From: Cellvibrionaceae bacterium
GTDB lineage: Bacteria > Pseudomonadota > Gammaproteobacteria > Pseudomonadales > Cellvibrionaceae
Reading direction: 5' to 3'
Length of the DNA stretch: 64,000 nucleotides
Assembly: GCA_028281575.1 (NCBI GenBank)
Contig: JANQJP010000047.1
Span: forward strand, 1 to 64,000
Shown: positions 47,939 to 57,421 of the stretch, piece by piece
Position numbering within the stretch: the first letter of the stretch is position 1
Layout of the letters: each line of letters opens with the position of its first letter
Translations under genes and position numbers: made by a program
Notes under the pieces: model-generated
Seen by the model: only the letters and a program-made list of their open reading frames with translations
What the model was told of the DNA's origin: nothing
The model's database searches: none

Positions 47939-48307
47939 ATGACTGTTGAGACTTTTGATATACATAGCGAAGCCGGCTCTATTGTTAAAGTAAGCGAATC
48001 GGCGGCGCAACATTTTTTTAAACAGGTTGAGCAAAAAAATGCCGTTGGCGTGCGCTTATCGCTAAAGCAGGCAGGATGTACGGGTTACAAATATATTATG
48101 GAAGAGGTGGAACAAGTCGTTGAAGGTGATCTCGAGCTTGTGTTGCTCAACGGTGTAAAGTTGTATGTGGATGTTCGGTATCTTTCTGCTCTTCAAGGAA
48201 CTGAAATCGATATTCAGCAACAAGGTTTGAATTTAAATTTGATCATGCAGAACCCAAATGTTAAAGACGAATGTGGCTGCGGAGAAAGTTTTAGTATTCA
48301 GGAATAA
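47939..48307 (+). CDS. sufA: A-type Fe-S carrier protein (SufA/HesB)
   Basis: A 122-residue HesB/IscA-family protein with all three cluster cysteines, C47 (AGCTGY), C112 and C114 (ECGCGES). A-type carriers move clusters from the scaffold to apo-enzymes. It lies 6 bases after sufS. The name SufA follows from operon context; IscA or ErpA would share the same motif. Confidence 0.9.
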   Translation: MTVETFDIHSEAGSIVKVSESAAQHFFKQVEQKNAVGVRLSLKQAGCTGYKYIMEEVEQVVEGDLELVLLNGVKLYVDVRYLSALQGTEIDIQQQGLNLNLIMQNPNVKDECGCGESFSIQE

Positions 48308-48309
48308 TT

Positions 48310-48858
48310 ATGTCTCATGTAGTTGCTGAACAACGTATGGTTTCTACTACGCGCGATTGCAAAGCGCGCTTGGTTCCCGTTGGCGATCCGATGACGATTC
48401 CCGCCAACACTTTCGTTACCATCACCCAGTCGCTCGGTGGCAATTATACGGTGGTCTATTTAGGTAACATGCTGCGAGTAGATGGCACGGATGCAGACGC
48501 GCTCGGTTTGGAGAAATTCGAACTTAATTTTGATGATCCCGGTGACGGGCGTATACACGAAGAACAAATTTGGGAAGCATTGGAAACAGTGTACGACCCG
48601 GAAATTCCAGTAAATTTGCGTAGCTTGGGTTTGATTTATTCGCTCAAGGTTAATCAACACACCGGTAAGGTTACGATTGAAATGACACTCACTGCGCCCG
48701 GTTGTGGTATGGGACCGGTACTCGTTGGCGATGTAAAGCATCGGGTTAGGTTGGTGCCGAATGTGCAACAGGTTGATGTCGAGCTGGTATTTGATCCTCC
48801 CTGGCGTCGAGAGATGATGTCAGAAGAAGCCCAACTTGAAACGGGCATGTTTTTTTAA
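48310..48858 (+). CDS. sufT: putative Fe-S cluster assembly protein SufT
   Basis: A 182-residue protein whose C-terminal half is a DUF59/MIP18-like domain (VYDPEIPVNLRSLGLIYSL and TLTAPGCGMGP, with the conserved Cys). The N-terminal part is the extra domain of the SufT family. SufT is linked to cluster maturation and occurs in suf operons. It starts two bases after sufA and ends before sufE. Confidence 0.9.
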   Translation: MSHVVAEQRMVSTTRDCKARLVPVGDPMTIPANTFVTITQSLGGNYTVVYLGNMLRVDGTDADALGLEKFELNFDDPGDGRIHEEQIWEALETVYDPEIPVNLRSLGLIYSLKVNQHTGKVTIEMTLTAPGCGMGPVLVGDVKHRVRLVPNVQQVDVELVFDPPWRREMMSEEAQLETGMFF

Positions 48859-48882
48859 TTTTCCAAACGGCCCTCTTTTAGC

Positions 48883-49317
48883 ATGCAGCACAATACAAAT
48901 CCTTTCGGTATCAGTATTACCACGCAGGATATTATCGACACAATTGGTTTTCTGGACTCATGGGAAGAACGATATAAATACATTATTGATCTGGGCAAAG
49001 ACTTACTGCCAATGGCAGAAGAAAAAAAAACTGACGATAAACTGGTCCGGGGCTGTCAGAGTCAAGTTTGGATGGATTACCATATTGACGACGGTATTTT
49101 TTATTTTGATGTAGATAGCGATGCTTTTATCGTAAAAGGTCTGCTCGGTGTTGTGCTGGCCGCATATAATGGCAAGCGGTCCAGCGAAATTTTGGACTTT
49201 GATATTGACGCGTATTTTGATGAGCTAGCCTTGCTAAAGCACCTTAGCCCGACACGTGGCAACGGTATTCGGGCAATGGTACAGCGCGTTAAAGATACGG
49301 TTACAGGCCTTAACTAA
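48883..49317 (+). CDS. sufE: sulfur acceptor protein SufE
   Basis: A 144-residue SufE with acceptor C58 in VRGCQSQVW. It takes the persulfide from SufS and passes sulfur to SufB. It is the last gene of the operon; its final four bases overlap the convergent TPR gene. No terminator is evident. Confidence 0.95.
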   Translation: MQHNTNPFGISITTQDIIDTIGFLDSWEERYKYIIDLGKDLLPMAEEKKTDDKLVRGCQSQVWMDYHIDDGIFYFDVDSDAFIVKGLLGVVLAAYNGKRSSEILDFDIDAYFDELALLKHLSPTRGNGIRAMVQRVKDTVTGLN

Positions 49318-50450
49318 AGTTGCGCGAGTAACTGCGAAATCTTACTGTTATAAATCTCTTCCTGCTGAAAATCTTCACTTGTCTTACTGGCTCTTTTTAA
49401 CGCCCTTAGCGCTTTATCTTTCATGTTGAGCGATACGTATATGCGCGCTTGAAGATGATGAAATCGCGCCTCTTTTTTATTGTGGCGAATGGCTTTAGAT
49501 ATGTGCTCCAATGCGAGTTCGTAATTACCCGATTCAAATTTGGCTCGCGCAATACGCGCTAAGTAGTAAGGGTTTTTACGGTGCTGCTTTTCAATTTTTT
49601 TACCCAGCGCCATGGCTTCTTTTTGTCGGCCAGTGTGGTGAAGCAGCGCCTGCAGGTTCGTCATTGTAGACAGATTGCGTTTATTTATTGACAGTGCTTT
49701 TTTATACATAGCCTCAGCTGCGTCAAGCTCGCCCATGAGCTTTTTAATGACACCGTAGTTAGACCATAGAAAATCCGTTTTTTCGTCGTACTCGAGCGCC
49801 CGTTCCACATGTGCGACGGCATTTTCATAATTTCCGGACTCCAGATACTCCATGCCGATGTTGTTGTGATATTCGGCGAAGATACGATTGTCCGAAACCA
49901 GTTTCGTGTTTTTGGTTAGGAATTCCTGGTTGAAGAAGGTACCCAGAAATTCGATTTGCACGGTGTCCAGGCCTATGGGAACACTCACGTTTACATGTCT
50001 TGGCAAGAGAGTGAAGCTGGGCTTGTCTTCCCAATCCGAAAGTATATTCACACGTCTGAATTTGGCTCTCAAGCCGACGTGGCGCGCCGCCGCGACGTAA
50101 AGTACTGCCAGCGAGAGGCAGTTGCCTTTGCCTGCATAAAAGGTCTGGTTGGCTGTCAACGTATCTTGTAAGGAATATTTGATATTTAAACGATGGCTGT
50201 TGAACATCAGGTCATGTAGCTGGACCGCTCGATCAACCGGATCGCGAATTGGCCGAATCTCTCTGTCGAGTAGGGCTTTTATATCGTCGTCGATCGCCAG
50301 AATATCAATATTGAGGTTGTGTTTGTTGTCGTGTTTGGTCTGTGGGTAATTCGTGTTGTTCGTGTCGGCGGATACTGAGAGGGAAAGAACAGAAACACAG
50401 ATGATTAACACCGTGATGATGTGTTGCGCGGCCTTCGAGTTCATAGGCAT
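49314..50450 (-). CDS. secreted protein with transglutaminase-like domain and TPR repeats
   Basis: A 378-residue protein with a signal peptide (about residues 1-28, ending VSADT). Residues 50-190 form a transglutaminase-like domain with C111 (KGNCLSLAV), H152 (PRHVNV) and a possible D162. Residues 190-375 hold four or five TPRs (for example NNIGMEYLESGNYENAVAHV). Such periplasmic proteins are scattered in gammaproteobacteria without a known role. It stands alone, read towards sufE, and lies next to the flagellar cluster with nothing visible linking it to either. The start could also be the second ATG, two residues on. Confidence 0.8.
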   Translation of the reverse strand: MPMNSKAAQHIITVLIICVSVLSLSVSADTNNTNYPQTKHDNKHNLNIDILAIDDDIKALLDREIRPIRDPVDRAVQLHDLMFNSHRLNIKYSLQDTLTANQTFYAGKGNCLSLAVLYVAAARHVGLRAKFRRVNILSDWEDKPSFTLLPRHVNVSVPIGLDTVQIEFLGTFFNQEFLTKNTKLVSDNRIFAEYHNNIGMEYLESGNYENAVAHVERALEYDEKTDFLWSNYGVIKKLMGELDAAEAMYKKALSINKRNLSTMTNLQALLHHTGRQKEAMALGKKIEKQHRKNPYYLARIARAKFESGNYELALEHISKAIRHNKKEARFHHLQARIYVSLNMKDKALRALKRASKTSEDFQQEEIYNSKISQLLAQL

Positions 50451-50556
50451 TTCTCTATTAGCGTTATTGATTCAAGTGTAATCGTGTTGTGACAAGTGCG
50501 TCAATTTGCTGCGCTAAACAGCCGTGCAGGCACGATAAACGTTGAAGTTATCGAAT

Positions 50557-50572
50557 CGGCACAGCTTTTGCG
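50557..50572 (+). promoter_or_regulatory. sigma-54 type promoter of flhA
   Basis: The sequence cggcacagcttttgcg has the -24 GG and -12 GC exactly 12 bases apart, as sigma-54 needs, 79 bases before flhA. Flagellar class II genes of Pseudomonas use sigma-54 with FleQ, so the position makes sense. I could not identify a FleQ site with confidence. Confidence 0.72.
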
Positions 50573-50649
50573 ATTTAGCAATAACCGGGAAATATGTGCC
50601 AATTATTTGGCGTAAATCTATTTGGACTTTTGTGAGACTGAGATACTAA

Positions 50650-52872
50650 ATGGCAGATTCGTTTTTCAGCCACCTTCGCACACTGCCGGGAGAAGTGAAC
50701 TCTTCATCTGTTAAGCAGGGCTTGCAGGGTGCTTTCCGCGGAAACTTATCCATACCTATATTGCTGCTCGCGCTGCTAGGTATGATGACGCTGCCGCTGC
50801 CAGCATTCCTCCTGGACGCTTTTTTCTCATTTAATATCGCGTTGTCAATCGTTGTTGTGCTTGTCGCGATTTATACGCTGCGTCCGCTGGACTTCGCTGT
50901 TTTTCCCACGATTTTGCTCGTCGCAACGCTACTACGACTTGCGTTGAATGTCGCTTCAACGCGCATTGTTTTGCTCAACGGTCATGAAGGTGGTGATGCT
51001 GCGGGCAAGGTGATTCAGGCCTTCGGCGAGGTTGTGATTGGTGGCAATTACGCTGTTGGTCTCGTTGTATTCATCATCCTGATTATTATCAATTTCGTGG
51101 TTGTGACTAAGGGTGCCGGGCGCATTTCCGAGGTCAGCGCACGCTTTACTTTAGATGCGATGCCCGGCAAACAAATGGCGATTGATGCCGATTTGAATGC
51201 GGGGCTGATTGACCAGGAGGAGGCGCGAACGCGCCGCGCGGACGTTGCCGCCGAAGCGGATTTTTATGGCGCCATGGACGGTGCGAGCAAATTTGTGCGA
51301 GGTGATTCCGTCGCCGGTATTTTGATTCTGGTGATCAATATTATTGGCGGTCTGATTGTCGGTATGGCTCAGCACAATCTGGAGTTTCAGACGGCGTTGG
51401 AAAACTACGTGCTACTGACCATTGGCGATGGTCTTGTGGCACAAATACCGTCATTGCTGTTGTCGACCGCGGCGGCGATTATGGTCACGCGAGTTAATAG
51501 CTCGGAGGACATGAATCGACAAGTGCTTTCGCAGATGTTTGATTCACCCAAAGCGCTCGCAGTGGCCGCTGGCATCTTATTTGTGATGGGCTCTATTCCC
51601 GGCATGCCGCATATTCCGTTTATCGGTCTGGCACTTATCTGCGGGTTGCTCGCTTACTACATTCACTATCGACAGCGCGATGCCGAGGTTGTTGAAGAGG
51701 GTGGCTTTGTTGCCGCTGGGAGCATGCCAGGAGGGGCAGCTCCACAGGGCCCGATGGCAACCCCCGCGCTAGAAAGTCAATCGGGCTCGGCGTCTCAAGA
51801 GCCCGTGGAGGTGAGTTGGGATGATGTCCAGCCGGTAGATGTGATCGGTCTCGAGGTTGGATACAGACTGATTCCACTAGTCGACAAGGCCCAAGGCGGC
51901 GAACTCCTCGGTCGCATAAAAGGCGTTCGCAAAAAATTATCTCAGGATCTCGGTTTCCTAATACCGGCGGTCCATATTCGCGACAATTTAGACCTTATGC
52001 CGAATTTCTATCGCATTTCACTTATGGGTGTGGCCATTGGCGAAGCTGAAGTGTTTCCAGGCCGGTTCATGGCCATTAATCCAGGACAGGTATTCGGCAA
52101 GCTTGAGGGCAATCGTACAAAAGATCCCGCCTTTGGTTTAGAGGCTGTTTGGATTGATGACAACATGCAGGATCAGGCTCAGTCACTCGGCTATACCGTT
52201 GTTGATCCGGCGACTGTGGTCGCAACCCATTTAAATCAGATTATGCAGTCTCATGCTCACGAACTCATCGGTCATGAAGACGTGCAAAAATGGCTCGATC
52301 TACTGGCTGAAAAATCGCCCAAACTGGTCGAAGAGTTGGTGCCAAATACGATCACTATCAATCAATTGCTCAAAGTCCTGCAAAGCCTGCTGTCTGAACA
52401 GGTGGCGATTCGCGATATGCGCACGATTGCCGAAGCGCTCGCTTCGCGGGGCAGTAACGCGATGGCCACGGATGCCCTTACCGCGGTAGCGCGTGTATCT
52501 CTCGCGCGTCAAATTATGCAGGGCATTGTTGGCCCTGACGCGAATGTTCCCGTGATTACGCTTGACCCACGCCTGGAACAGTTGTTGCTTCAGACCCTCC
52601 AGCAGGCACAAAAAGCTGGCGCTGATGACGCTGCCTTTATTGAACCTCAGCTGGCCGAGCGTCTTAATAACTCGCTTGTACAAGCAGCGCGCAGACTCGA
52701 GTCGAGCGGTAAGGTTCTTGTGTTACTGGTTGCAGCACCGCTCAGATTTATGATGGCTAAGTTTATTCGCCATCAAGTGCCGGACATGCATGTGTTGGCA
52801 TACAACGAGGTGCCGGACAATAAACAAATAACCATCGAGGCCACGGTTGGCGCGGACGTAATCCAAGGTTAA
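50650..52872 (+). CDS. flhA: flagellar export gate protein FlhA
   Basis: A 740-residue inner-membrane component of the flagellar type III export gate. The first 345 or so residues hold about eight membrane helices and the conserved FHIPEP-family segment (ATLLRLALNVASTR, GAGRISEVSARFTLDAMPGKQMAIDADLN-type loop). The C-terminal cytoplasmic part binds export chaperones and substrates. It heads a run of genes in the Pseudomonas order flhA-flhF-fleN-fliA. Usual upstream flhB is not here. Confidence 0.96.
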   Translation: MADSFFSHLRTLPGEVNSSSVKQGLQGAFRGNLSIPILLLALLGMMTLPLPAFLLDAFFSFNIALSIVVVLVAIYTLRPLDFAVFPTILLVATLLRLALNVASTRIVLLNGHEGGDAAGKVIQAFGEVVIGGNYAVGLVVFIILIIINFVVVTKGAGRISEVSARFTLDAMPGKQMAIDADLNAGLIDQEEARTRRADVAAEADFYGAMDGASKFVRGDSVAGILILVINIIGGLIVGMAQHNLEFQTALENYVLLTIGDGLVAQIPSLLLSTAAAIMVTRVNSSEDMNRQVLSQMFDSPKALAVAAGILFVMGSIPGMPHIPFIGLALICGLLAYYIHYRQRDAEVVEEGGFVAAGSMPGGAAPQGPMATPALESQSGSASQEPVEVSWDDVQPVDVIGLEVGYRLIPLVDKAQGGELLGRIKGVRKKLSQDLGFLIPAVHIRDNLDLMPNFYRISLMGVAIGEAEVFPGRFMAINPGQVFGKLEGNRTKDPAFGLEAVWIDDNMQDQAQSLGYTVVDPATVVATHLNQIMQSHAHELIGHEDVQKWLDLLAEKSPKLVEELVPNTITINQLLKVLQSLLSEQVAIRDMRTIAEALASRGSNAMATDALTAVARVSLARQIMQGIVGPDANVPVITLDPRLEQLLLQTLQQAQKAGADDAAFIEPQLAERLNNSLVQAARRLESSGKVLVLLVAAPLRFMMAKFIRHQVPDMHVLAYNEVPDNKQITIEATVGADVIQG

Positions 52873-52902
52873 TAAGTTAAAGGCGATGTTCTGAGGAAAG
52901 TA

Positions 52903-54297
52903 ATGATGACAACAACAGACACCGAAATAAAACGCTTCGTAGCACCTAGCATGAGCAGAGCATTGGAACTTGTGCGCGAAGAAATGGGTCCGGAAGCGAT
53001 AATTCTTTCCAGCCAAAAGGTCGACGGCGGTGTGGAAATTGTCACTTCGGTTGAGCGAGACTTACCGACACGTGGCATCTCTGAACGGCGCGCCTTTGGC
53101 CAGAATTTTGACACTGAAGTGGATCAGGCGTTATCCAGCGACACCAGCTGGCAGAGCCAGGCTGGCATAGAGCAAGCGGCGGCGAGCTATCCTTCCGAGC
53201 TTGAGATCAACGGTCCGCAAGCGGGGCGTCTGCAGCGTCGAGGAGAAGATTTGGCGCTTGAGATCGAACGCGCGCGCGAACGTATGATTGCCGCAAAAAA
53301 ACGCGCAGCCGACGAGCAGGTCGATGCGCCCGTTGTCGCCGAGCGCAAAATGGCTGAGCCAAGCGCCAAAGCAGCGGATGATGAGAGCGAACGCAAGCTT
53401 GAAAATTTGCGCGGCGAGCTCGCTGATTTGAGAATGATGCTAGAGCAGCAAATGTGGCGCCGGCCGGAAACAGCTCAGCCACCTGAAGCGGAAGTGCGTA
53501 GCGAAACTGAAAACGTGCTGCTGGAGCATTTGGATCGCCTCGGACTTTCGTCAGAAATTCGAATGGATCTGATTAAGCATGTCGGCAGAACGGGCCGTCT
53601 AAACGCACAATGGAAGCGGATTTTGTCCGCGCTGGCCCGAAAAATTCCTATCGCGACCACTCTGGCAGCCGACGATGGGGGTACCTTTGCTTTTGTCGGC
53701 CCCACCGGTGTGGGTAAAACAACGACCATAGCCAAGCTTGCCGCCCAATACACACTCAAACACGGTACTGGCAAAGTGGCGCTAGTATCTATGGATACTC
53801 ACAGGGTGGGTGCTGTCGAGCAACTGAGAGCCCTGGGTCGCATTCTCGACGCTCCTGTGCGATGTGTGGATAGCGATCGTTCGCTGCTGACGACGCTGGC
53901 GGCATTGCGCGATTTTTCACTTATTTTGGTGGATACGGCTGGATTTAGGCATGGCGACCCCAAACTTCGTGATCAACTGGCTCAGTTGGATGAAGTGCCG
54001 TCAATGAAACGCGCCCTGGTTCTGTCGAGCTCGAGCCAGCTCCAGACCCTCAAGGCATCGATACACGCGTATAAGTCAGAGCGCGGGCTGGATGCGTGTG
54101 TGCTGACCAAGCTTGATGAGGCGACAAGTCTGGGTGAGGCGATGAGCGCTGTAATCGAGCATCAACTGCCCGTGGCTTATCTGACCAATGGTCAGCAGGT
54201 CCCTGAAGATATTCAGCAGGCGAGCAGCAAGGAGCTCATTGCGTCGGCTGTGGCGCTAGCCAAACGCTTCGCGCCGGCAAGTTCCGTGTCAGTGTAA
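52903..54297 (+). CDS. flhF: flagellar placement GTPase FlhF
   Basis: A 464-residue SRP-type GTPase that fixes the polar site of flagellar assembly. The N-terminal basic/variable domain (B) spans about 1-190, then the N domain, then the G domain from about 255 with GPTGVGKTT, DTAGF, and LTKLDEAT. It starts at one of two adjacent ATGs, preceded by aggaaag, 30 bases after flhA. FleN follows and opposes it. Confidence 0.95.
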   Translation: MMTTTDTEIKRFVAPSMSRALELVREEMGPEAIILSSQKVDGGVEIVTSVERDLPTRGISERRAFGQNFDTEVDQALSSDTSWQSQAGIEQAAASYPSELEINGPQAGRLQRRGEDLALEIERARERMIAAKKRAADEQVDAPVVAERKMAEPSAKAADDESERKLENLRGELADLRMMLEQQMWRRPETAQPPEAEVRSETENVLLEHLDRLGLSSEIRMDLIKHVGRTGRLNAQWKRILSALARKIPIATTLAADDGGTFAFVGPTGVGKTTTIAKLAAQYTLKHGTGKVALVSMDTHRVGAVEQLRALGRILDAPVRCVDSDRSLLTTLAALRDFSLILVDTAGFRHGDPKLRDQLAQLDEVPSMKRALVLSSSSQLQTLKASIHAYKSERGLDACVLTKLDEATSLGEAMSAVIEHQLPVAYLTNGQQVPEDIQQASSKELIASAVALAKRFAPASSVSV

Positions 54298-54386
54298 TTC
54301 AAAAAAATAATGAAACTAGTCCGAGACTTCGCCCAGCATTTGCTACATTTAAAAGGATATAGGTTTCATCTGGATATCAGTACGCA

Positions 54387-55220
54387 ATGAATTCGAGTCA
54401 CCCCATTAAGGTTGTCGCTGTTACAGGTGGAAAGGGCGGTGTAGGGAAAACCAACGTTTCTGTAAACCTCAGCGTCGCGCTAGCCGAGTTGCGCCGTCGA
54501 GTGGTCCTGATGGATGCAGACCTCGGTCTGGCCAATGTGGACGTTCTACTCGGTCTTAAAGTGAAACATACCATTGCCGACGTATTGGACGGCAGCCATT
54601 CACTGCGCGACGTCCTTCTAAACGGTCCCGGTGGTATTAAAGTTGTTCCGGCAACCTCCGGTGTGCAGCAGCTGACCCAATTGACTCCGCATGAACACGC
54701 GTCGCTTGTGCATGCGTTCAGCGACATAAGTGATCAGCTCGACGTACTTGTTGTCGATACCGCAGCGGGAATATCCGACATGGTTGTCAGTTTCGTGCGC
54801 GCCTCGCAAGAAGTTATTGTTGTTGTATGCGACGAACCCTCGTCCATCACCGATGCCTATGCGCTGATGAAACTGCTCAACAAAGAACATAATGTTTTTC
54901 GTTTTCGCGTTATCGCAAATATGACGCGAACAGCACAGGAAGGGCGCCTGCTGTTCGAGAAACTGAATACGGTGTGCGATCGGTTTTTAGATGCCTCTTT
55001 GCAATACCTTGGCCACGTGCCTTTCGACGAAAATGTGCGTAAGTCGGTACAGCAGCGACGTCCACTATTAGAAGTGGCTCCGCGAAGTAAAGCGGCAATC
55101 GCGATAAAAGGGCTCGCCGAAAAAATAGATAGCTGGCAGGTGCAGAGCGGTCCCAGAGGGCACTTGGAATTTTTCATTGAGCGTTTATTGCAGACCGCTA
55201 ACGCTAGCGGCATGTACTGA
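54387..55220 (+). CDS. fleN: flagellar number regulator FleN
   Basis: A 277-residue MinD/ParA-like ATPase with the deviant Walker A KGGVGKTN and Walker B VDTAAGI. FleN (FlhG) limits flagellar number by antagonising FleQ. It keeps the C-terminal amphipathic segment (HLEFFIERLLQTA) that may contact the membrane. Located after flhF, as in Pseudomonas and Vibrio. Confidence 0.95.
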   Translation: MNSSHPIKVVAVTGGKGGVGKTNVSVNLSVALAELRRRVVLMDADLGLANVDVLLGLKVKHTIADVLDGSHSLRDVLLNGPGGIKVVPATSGVQQLTQLTPHEHASLVHAFSDISDQLDVLVVDTAAGISDMVVSFVRASQEVIVVVCDEPSSITDAYALMKLLNKEHNVFRFRVIANMTRTAQEGRLLFEKLNTVCDRFLDASLQYLGHVPFDENVRKSVQQRRPLLEVAPRSKAAIAIKGLAEKIDSWQVQSGPRGHLEFFIERLLQTANASGMY

Positions 55221-55256
55221 TTCACGTGTTTATGCGCGAATAAGTGCGAGCGGTGA

Positions 55257-56003
55257 ATGAAAGACCTTCCGGCCGAAAATTTCGACATGTATCCACATTC
55301 GCAAGCAAGTTCAGCGGCAATAAATATCGAAGAATACGCTTACCTCGTTAAGCGCATCGCCCACCACATCATGGCAAGAATGCCATCCTGCGTCCAAGTA
55401 GAAGACTTAATTCAATCCGGCATGATAGGTCTACTCGAGGCCGCGCAAAAATATGACGGCTCCAAGGGAGCCAGCTTTGAAACCTACGCGGGTATACGCA
55501 TACGTGGCGCCATCGTCGACGAAATGCGTAAGGGTGATTGGGCGCCACGATCAGTGCACAGAAACGCACGTAAAATAAATGAAGCAATTAACGATATTGA
55601 AGCGCGTACCGGGCGCGACGCCAAGGATTCAGAGATCGCAGCGTGTCTCGATATGGAGCTTGATGACTACCACGCGATGAACAAGGACTGCGCTTCCGCG
55701 CGCTTGTTTAGCCTTGAAGAGTCGCTCGAAGGGGACGATGAGCACCCCGACCACCAACTTCCCGACCCATCGGCATCCGAGCCCGGTGCCCATGTCATTA
55801 AAAACAATATGAAACAGGTTCTGGCGCACGAGGTGGGACGCCTTCCTGAGCGGGAGAAGCTTGTGCTCTCTCTCTACTATGAAGAAGAACTCAATTTGAA
55901 AGAAATTGGTGAAGTGCTCGGTGTCAGTGAATCCAGGGTGAGCCAAATTCATAGTCAGGCGGCCTCGCGCCTGCGCGCACGTCTCTCCGATTGGCGTTCA
56001 TAA
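55257..56003 (+). CDS. fliA: flagellar sigma-28 factor FliA
   Basis: A 248-residue sigma-70 family member with region 2 (about 25-95: MPSCVQVEDLIQSGMIGLLE), region 3 and region 4 (about 190-243: LPEREKLVLSLYYEEELNLKEIGE, VSESRVSQIHSQA). It directs late flagellar and chemotaxis genes. The ATG at 55257 is preceded by gcgagcgg; a later Met would lose little. No clear FliA-type promoter is visible for the genes downstream. Confidence 0.95.
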   Translation: MKDLPAENFDMYPHSQASSAAINIEEYAYLVKRIAHHIMARMPSCVQVEDLIQSGMIGLLEAAQKYDGSKGASFETYAGIRIRGAIVDEMRKGDWAPRSVHRNARKINEAINDIEARTGRDAKDSEIAACLDMELDDYHAMNKDCASARLFSLEESLEGDDEHPDHQLPDPSASEPGAHVIKNNMKQVLAHEVGRLPEREKLVLSLYYEEELNLKEIGEVLGVSESRVSQIHSQAASRLRARLSDWRS

Positions 56004-56199
56004 TAAGTTTAGAAAACGCGTGTAAGCCAATGATACAAGCGGTTTTTTTTAAAGAGAGCAATAATCAGAGCATTCGCGTGTAAAGCCCAGATAAAAACTG
56101 GAGGACTCAAAACGAGCGACTAGAATAGTATCTGGAGTACCCTGAAAAAAGCGGTGTTGAGACTGTTCCATTTTAGGCAACGGTAATCGGGAGGTTGCA

Positions 56200-56586
56200 T
56201 TGGATAAAAATATGAAAATTCTCATCGTTGACGATTTCTCAACGATGCGTCGAATTATCAAAAATTTATTGCGTGATCTGGGGTTCACAAATACGCACGA
56301 GGCAGATGATGGCTCGACGGCGTTGCCCATGCTGCGCGGTGGTGACTTTGATTTTTTGGTCACCGATTGGAATATGCCTGGCATGACAGGTATTGACCTC
56401 CTCAAGGAAGTGCGAGCGGATCAAAAGCTGGTGAGCTTGCCAGTATTAATGGTTACGGCCGAGGCCAAACGTGATCAGATTATTGAAGCTGCGCAGGCGG
56501 GTGTAAATGGCTACGTGGTGAAGCCGTTCACAGCTCAGGTGCTTAAAGAAAAGATCGATAAAATTTTTGAGCGTGTGAATAACTAA
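56200..56586 (+). CDS. cheY: chemotaxis response regulator CheY
   Basis: A 128-residue single receiver domain with D11/D12, phospho-acceptor D56 (VTDWNMPG), T86 and K108, and the typical CheY opening [15 protein letters not shown]. The TTG at 56200 has gggagg ideally placed; the ATG at 56212 would give the 124-residue form known from Pseudomonas. Phosphorylated CheY binds the flagellar switch. First gene of a long chemotaxis run. Confidence 0.96.
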   Translation: MDKNMKILIVDDFSTMRRIIKNLLRDLGFTNTHEADDGSTALPMLRGGDFDFLVTDWNMPGMTGIDLLKEVRADQKLVSLPVLMVTAEAKRDQIIEAAQAGVNGYVVKPFTAQVLKEKIDKIFERVNN

Positions 56587-56603
56587 ACCAATAGGATGCA
56601 CCA

Positions 56604-57395
56604 ATGGGAAATCCCGCTTCGGCCCGTGAAGACGAGAAGTTCATGGCACTTCTTCAAGAGTCTGCAAATCAACTGGTCGACAAACTCCAGAATAACGAAT
56701 ACGAAAACGCTTCCGACATAATTCATCGGTTGCTGGAAGCGCGCGATGCACATATTTTTAATTCCGTCGGGCAATTGACGCGGGGGCTGCACAACGCAAT
56801 TGTCAATTTCAATGTTGACGCGGATGTGACCACAAATCCTCCCGAAGTAAAAAATTCAGAAATTCGTGATGCGTCGGACCGCCTGCAATACGTGCTTGAC
56901 CTAACTCAGGCGGCGGCGGATAAAACGATGGATAAAGTTGAGGCCGCAGCGCCTATCGCTATGAATTTAGGGCAGGAGGCCCATCGCCTGAAAGACGAAT
57001 GGAAAAAATTGAAGCGCCGTGAAATGAGCAAGGAGCAATTCAAAGAATTGTATTCAAGCATTGATGATTTTCTAGATCAAATGGGCGAGGGAACGGATTT
57101 ACTAAACAGGCACTTACAGGAAATTATTTTGGAGCAAGGCTTCCAGGATCTTACTGGGCAGGTGCTAAAAAAAGTGATTGGCCTGATCACCGACGTTGAG
57201 AGCGAGTTGGTTAATTTAATGCGTATCGCAGGTCAGGTTGAAGAGGTCACTGGCCTCGCTTCGGATGAGGATAATAAAAAAGAAGAAACAGATGCAATTA
57301 AAGCTGAGGGGCCTGCCATGCATGCAGATAAGCGTGACGATGTTGTCAGTGGCCAAGACGATGTAGACGATTTGCTTTCGAGCTTAGGGTTTTAG
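56604..57395 (+). CDS. cheZ: CheY phosphatase CheZ
   Basis: A 263-residue helical protein with the CheZ active segment (ILEQGFQDLTGQVLKKVI, the DxxGQ motif) and a C-terminal CheY-binding tail, DDVDDLLSSLGF. It dephosphorylates CheY. A long linker (about residues 215-250) joins the two. It lies 17 bases after cheY and 26 before cheA. Confidence 0.95.
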   Translation: MGNPASAREDEKFMALLQESANQLVDKLQNNEYENASDIIHRLLEARDAHIFNSVGQLTRGLHNAIVNFNVDADVTTNPPEVKNSEIRDASDRLQYVLDLTQAAADKTMDKVEAAAPIAMNLGQEAHRLKDEWKKLKRREMSKEQFKELYSSIDDFLDQMGEGTDLLNRHLQEIILEQGFQDLTGQVLKKVIGLITDVESELVNLMRIAGQVEEVTGLASDEDNKKEETDAIKAEGPAMHADKRDDVVSGQDDVDDLLSSLGF

Positions 57396-57421
57396 GGCCT
57401 CTTAACACTAAAGGAGTCAAA

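Noticed and set aside
56004-56199. FliA-type promoter before cheY
   Set aside because: A taagttt and a gccaatga element are present but the spacing is several bases too long for sigma-28.
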